Shown here in pieces: positions 63,611 through 64,000 of a stretch of DNA of 64,000 bases. Positions within the stretch are counted from its first letter, which is position 1, and each line of letters begins with the position of its first letter. The DNA lies in NCBI GenBank assembly GCA_025999455.1, contig AP024683.1, forward strand, positions 503,501 to 567,500. The letters run 5' to 3'. The notes beneath the pieces were generated by a model, which was not told where the DNA came from, ran no database searches, and saw only the letters and a list, made by a program, of their open reading frames with translations. This stretch comes from Geminicoccaceae bacterium (GTDB lineage Bacteria > Pseudomonadota > Alphaproteobacteria > Geminicoccales > Geminicoccaceae). The position numbers were made by a program, and so were the translations under genes.

Positions 63611-64000
63611 ATGCTCTTGGCCCAGATCACCGACTGCCACGTGACCACAGCCGATCGGAAAGCCTATCGGATCGTCGACACGGGCGCTGCGCTACGGCGG
63701 GCGGTCGACGCGCTCCTGGCGCTTCGGCCGTCCCCCGATGCCGTGATCGTCACGGGTGATCTCGCCTACGACGGCCGCGCGGAAGAGTACGAGGTCGTGG
63801 CCCGCGAGCTCGGTCGCCTGTCCGTTCCGGTTCTCGCCATTCCCGGTAACCACGACGCGCGTGAGCCGTTCCGCGCCGTTCTCGGGCGGCGCTTCTGCCC
63901 CGCCGAGGATCCGGTCTTCCTTCAGTTCAGCTACGAGCTCGGCGGGACCGTGCTGATCGGGCTCGATACGCTCTTACCCGGGTCGGACGCCGGCACACTC
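63611..64000 (+). CDS. Metallophosphoesterase, CpdA/GpdQ-like, 3'-truncated
   Basis: The first 130 residues are visible before the window ends. LLAQITDCHV (the usual DxH metal motif, with Cys between), VIVTGDLAYDGRAEEY and LAIPGNHDARE are calcineurin-type dinuclear metal motifs in the correct order. Relatives hydrolyse cyclic AMP or glycerophosphodiesters. The ATG at 63611 is likely, as the first motif begins four residues later. It is divergent from acnA. Confidence 0.88.
   Translation, partial: MLLAQITDCHVTTADRKAYRIVDTGAALRRAVDALLALRPSPDAVIVTGDLAYDGRAEEYEVVARELGRLSVPVLAIPGNHDAREPFRAVLGRRFCPAEDPVFLQFSYELGGTVLIGLDTLLPGSDAGTL

Noticed and set aside
1-64000. parS sites, CRISPR arrays, insertion sequences, rRNA and tRNA genes
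   Set aside because: None was recognised: no parS-like palindrome, no regularly spaced repeats, no transposase or integrase genes, no rRNA or tRNA signatures.

Overview
The window is a GC-rich, gene-dense chromosomal stretch with no insertion sequences, phage genes, CRISPR arrays, tRNA or rRNA genes that I can recognise. The gene set points to an alphaproteobacterium, probably near Rhodospirillales or Geminicoccales. Evidence is a PmtA-type phospholipid N-methyltransferase, hrcA next to grpE, an RpoH-type heat-shock sigma factor, a giant NAD-dependent glutamate dehydrogenase, a Rhizobium etli-type asparaginase, system I cytochrome c maturation genes and several periplasmic-binding-protein ABC systems. 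The order-level placement is inference.

Region by region. 1-3067: the 3' part of parB followed by a TPR/O-GlcNAc-transferase-like gene. 3052-5234: an oppB/oppC permease pair with no binding protein or ATPase beside it. 5815-10773: hsp20, a class I amidotransferase-like hydrolase, a glycine-rich RNA-binding (RRM) protein, a hydroxyproline dehydratase-like enzyme, then hrcA-grpE. 10820-15279: argG, then a minus-strand sugar ABC operon (binding protein and two permeases). 15449-21085: NAD-glutamate dehydrogenase and pmtA. 21317-29641: a six- or seven-gene operon with a complete branched-chain amino acid type ABC transporter (LivG, LivH, LivM, binding protein, LivF) flanked by two different CoA-ligase genes; it probably imports and activates a carboxylic acid. 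29648-33360: ccmA-ccmB, an antisense methyltransferase gene, ccmC, meaB. 33431-38529: a secreted short-repeat protein, a lipoprotein, two divergent glycosyltransferase genes (one with two domains) and two coupled small genes. 38635-42998: a nitrilase-family hydrolase, glmM and a large lipoprotein with a degenerate trypsin-like C-terminal domain. 43084-50605: a DUF423 protein, asparaginase, rnhB, an unknown protein, mutS and an ftsH paralogue. 50745-54849: an HtpX-like protease, then a macro-domain gene coupled to kdgK-dgoK-dgoA. 54830-60221: a peptidoglycan-binding secreted protein, rpoH, a nitroreductase, a rhamnonate dehydratase-like enzyme and a sugar-binding protein. 60196-64000: a DUF488 protein, acnA and the 5' part of a metallophosphoesterase.

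Two themes recur. One is protein quality control (hsp20, hrcA, grpE, ftsH, an htpX-like gene, rpoH); hsp20 carries a plausible RpoH promoter and a leader that could pair with its own ribosome binding site. The other is uptake and breakdown of acids and sugar acids (liv-type operon, two sugar ABC loci without ATPase, hydroxyproline and rhamnonate dehydratase-like enzymes, the KDG/KDGal kinases and aldolase).

Nothing here is clearly a new biological system. The strongest leads are the lipoprotein with a pseudo-protease domain behind a perfect AT-rich palindrome, the macro-domain gene translationally coupled to sugar-acid kinases, the two-domain glycosyltransferase cluster, and the candidate thermosensing leader of hsp20.
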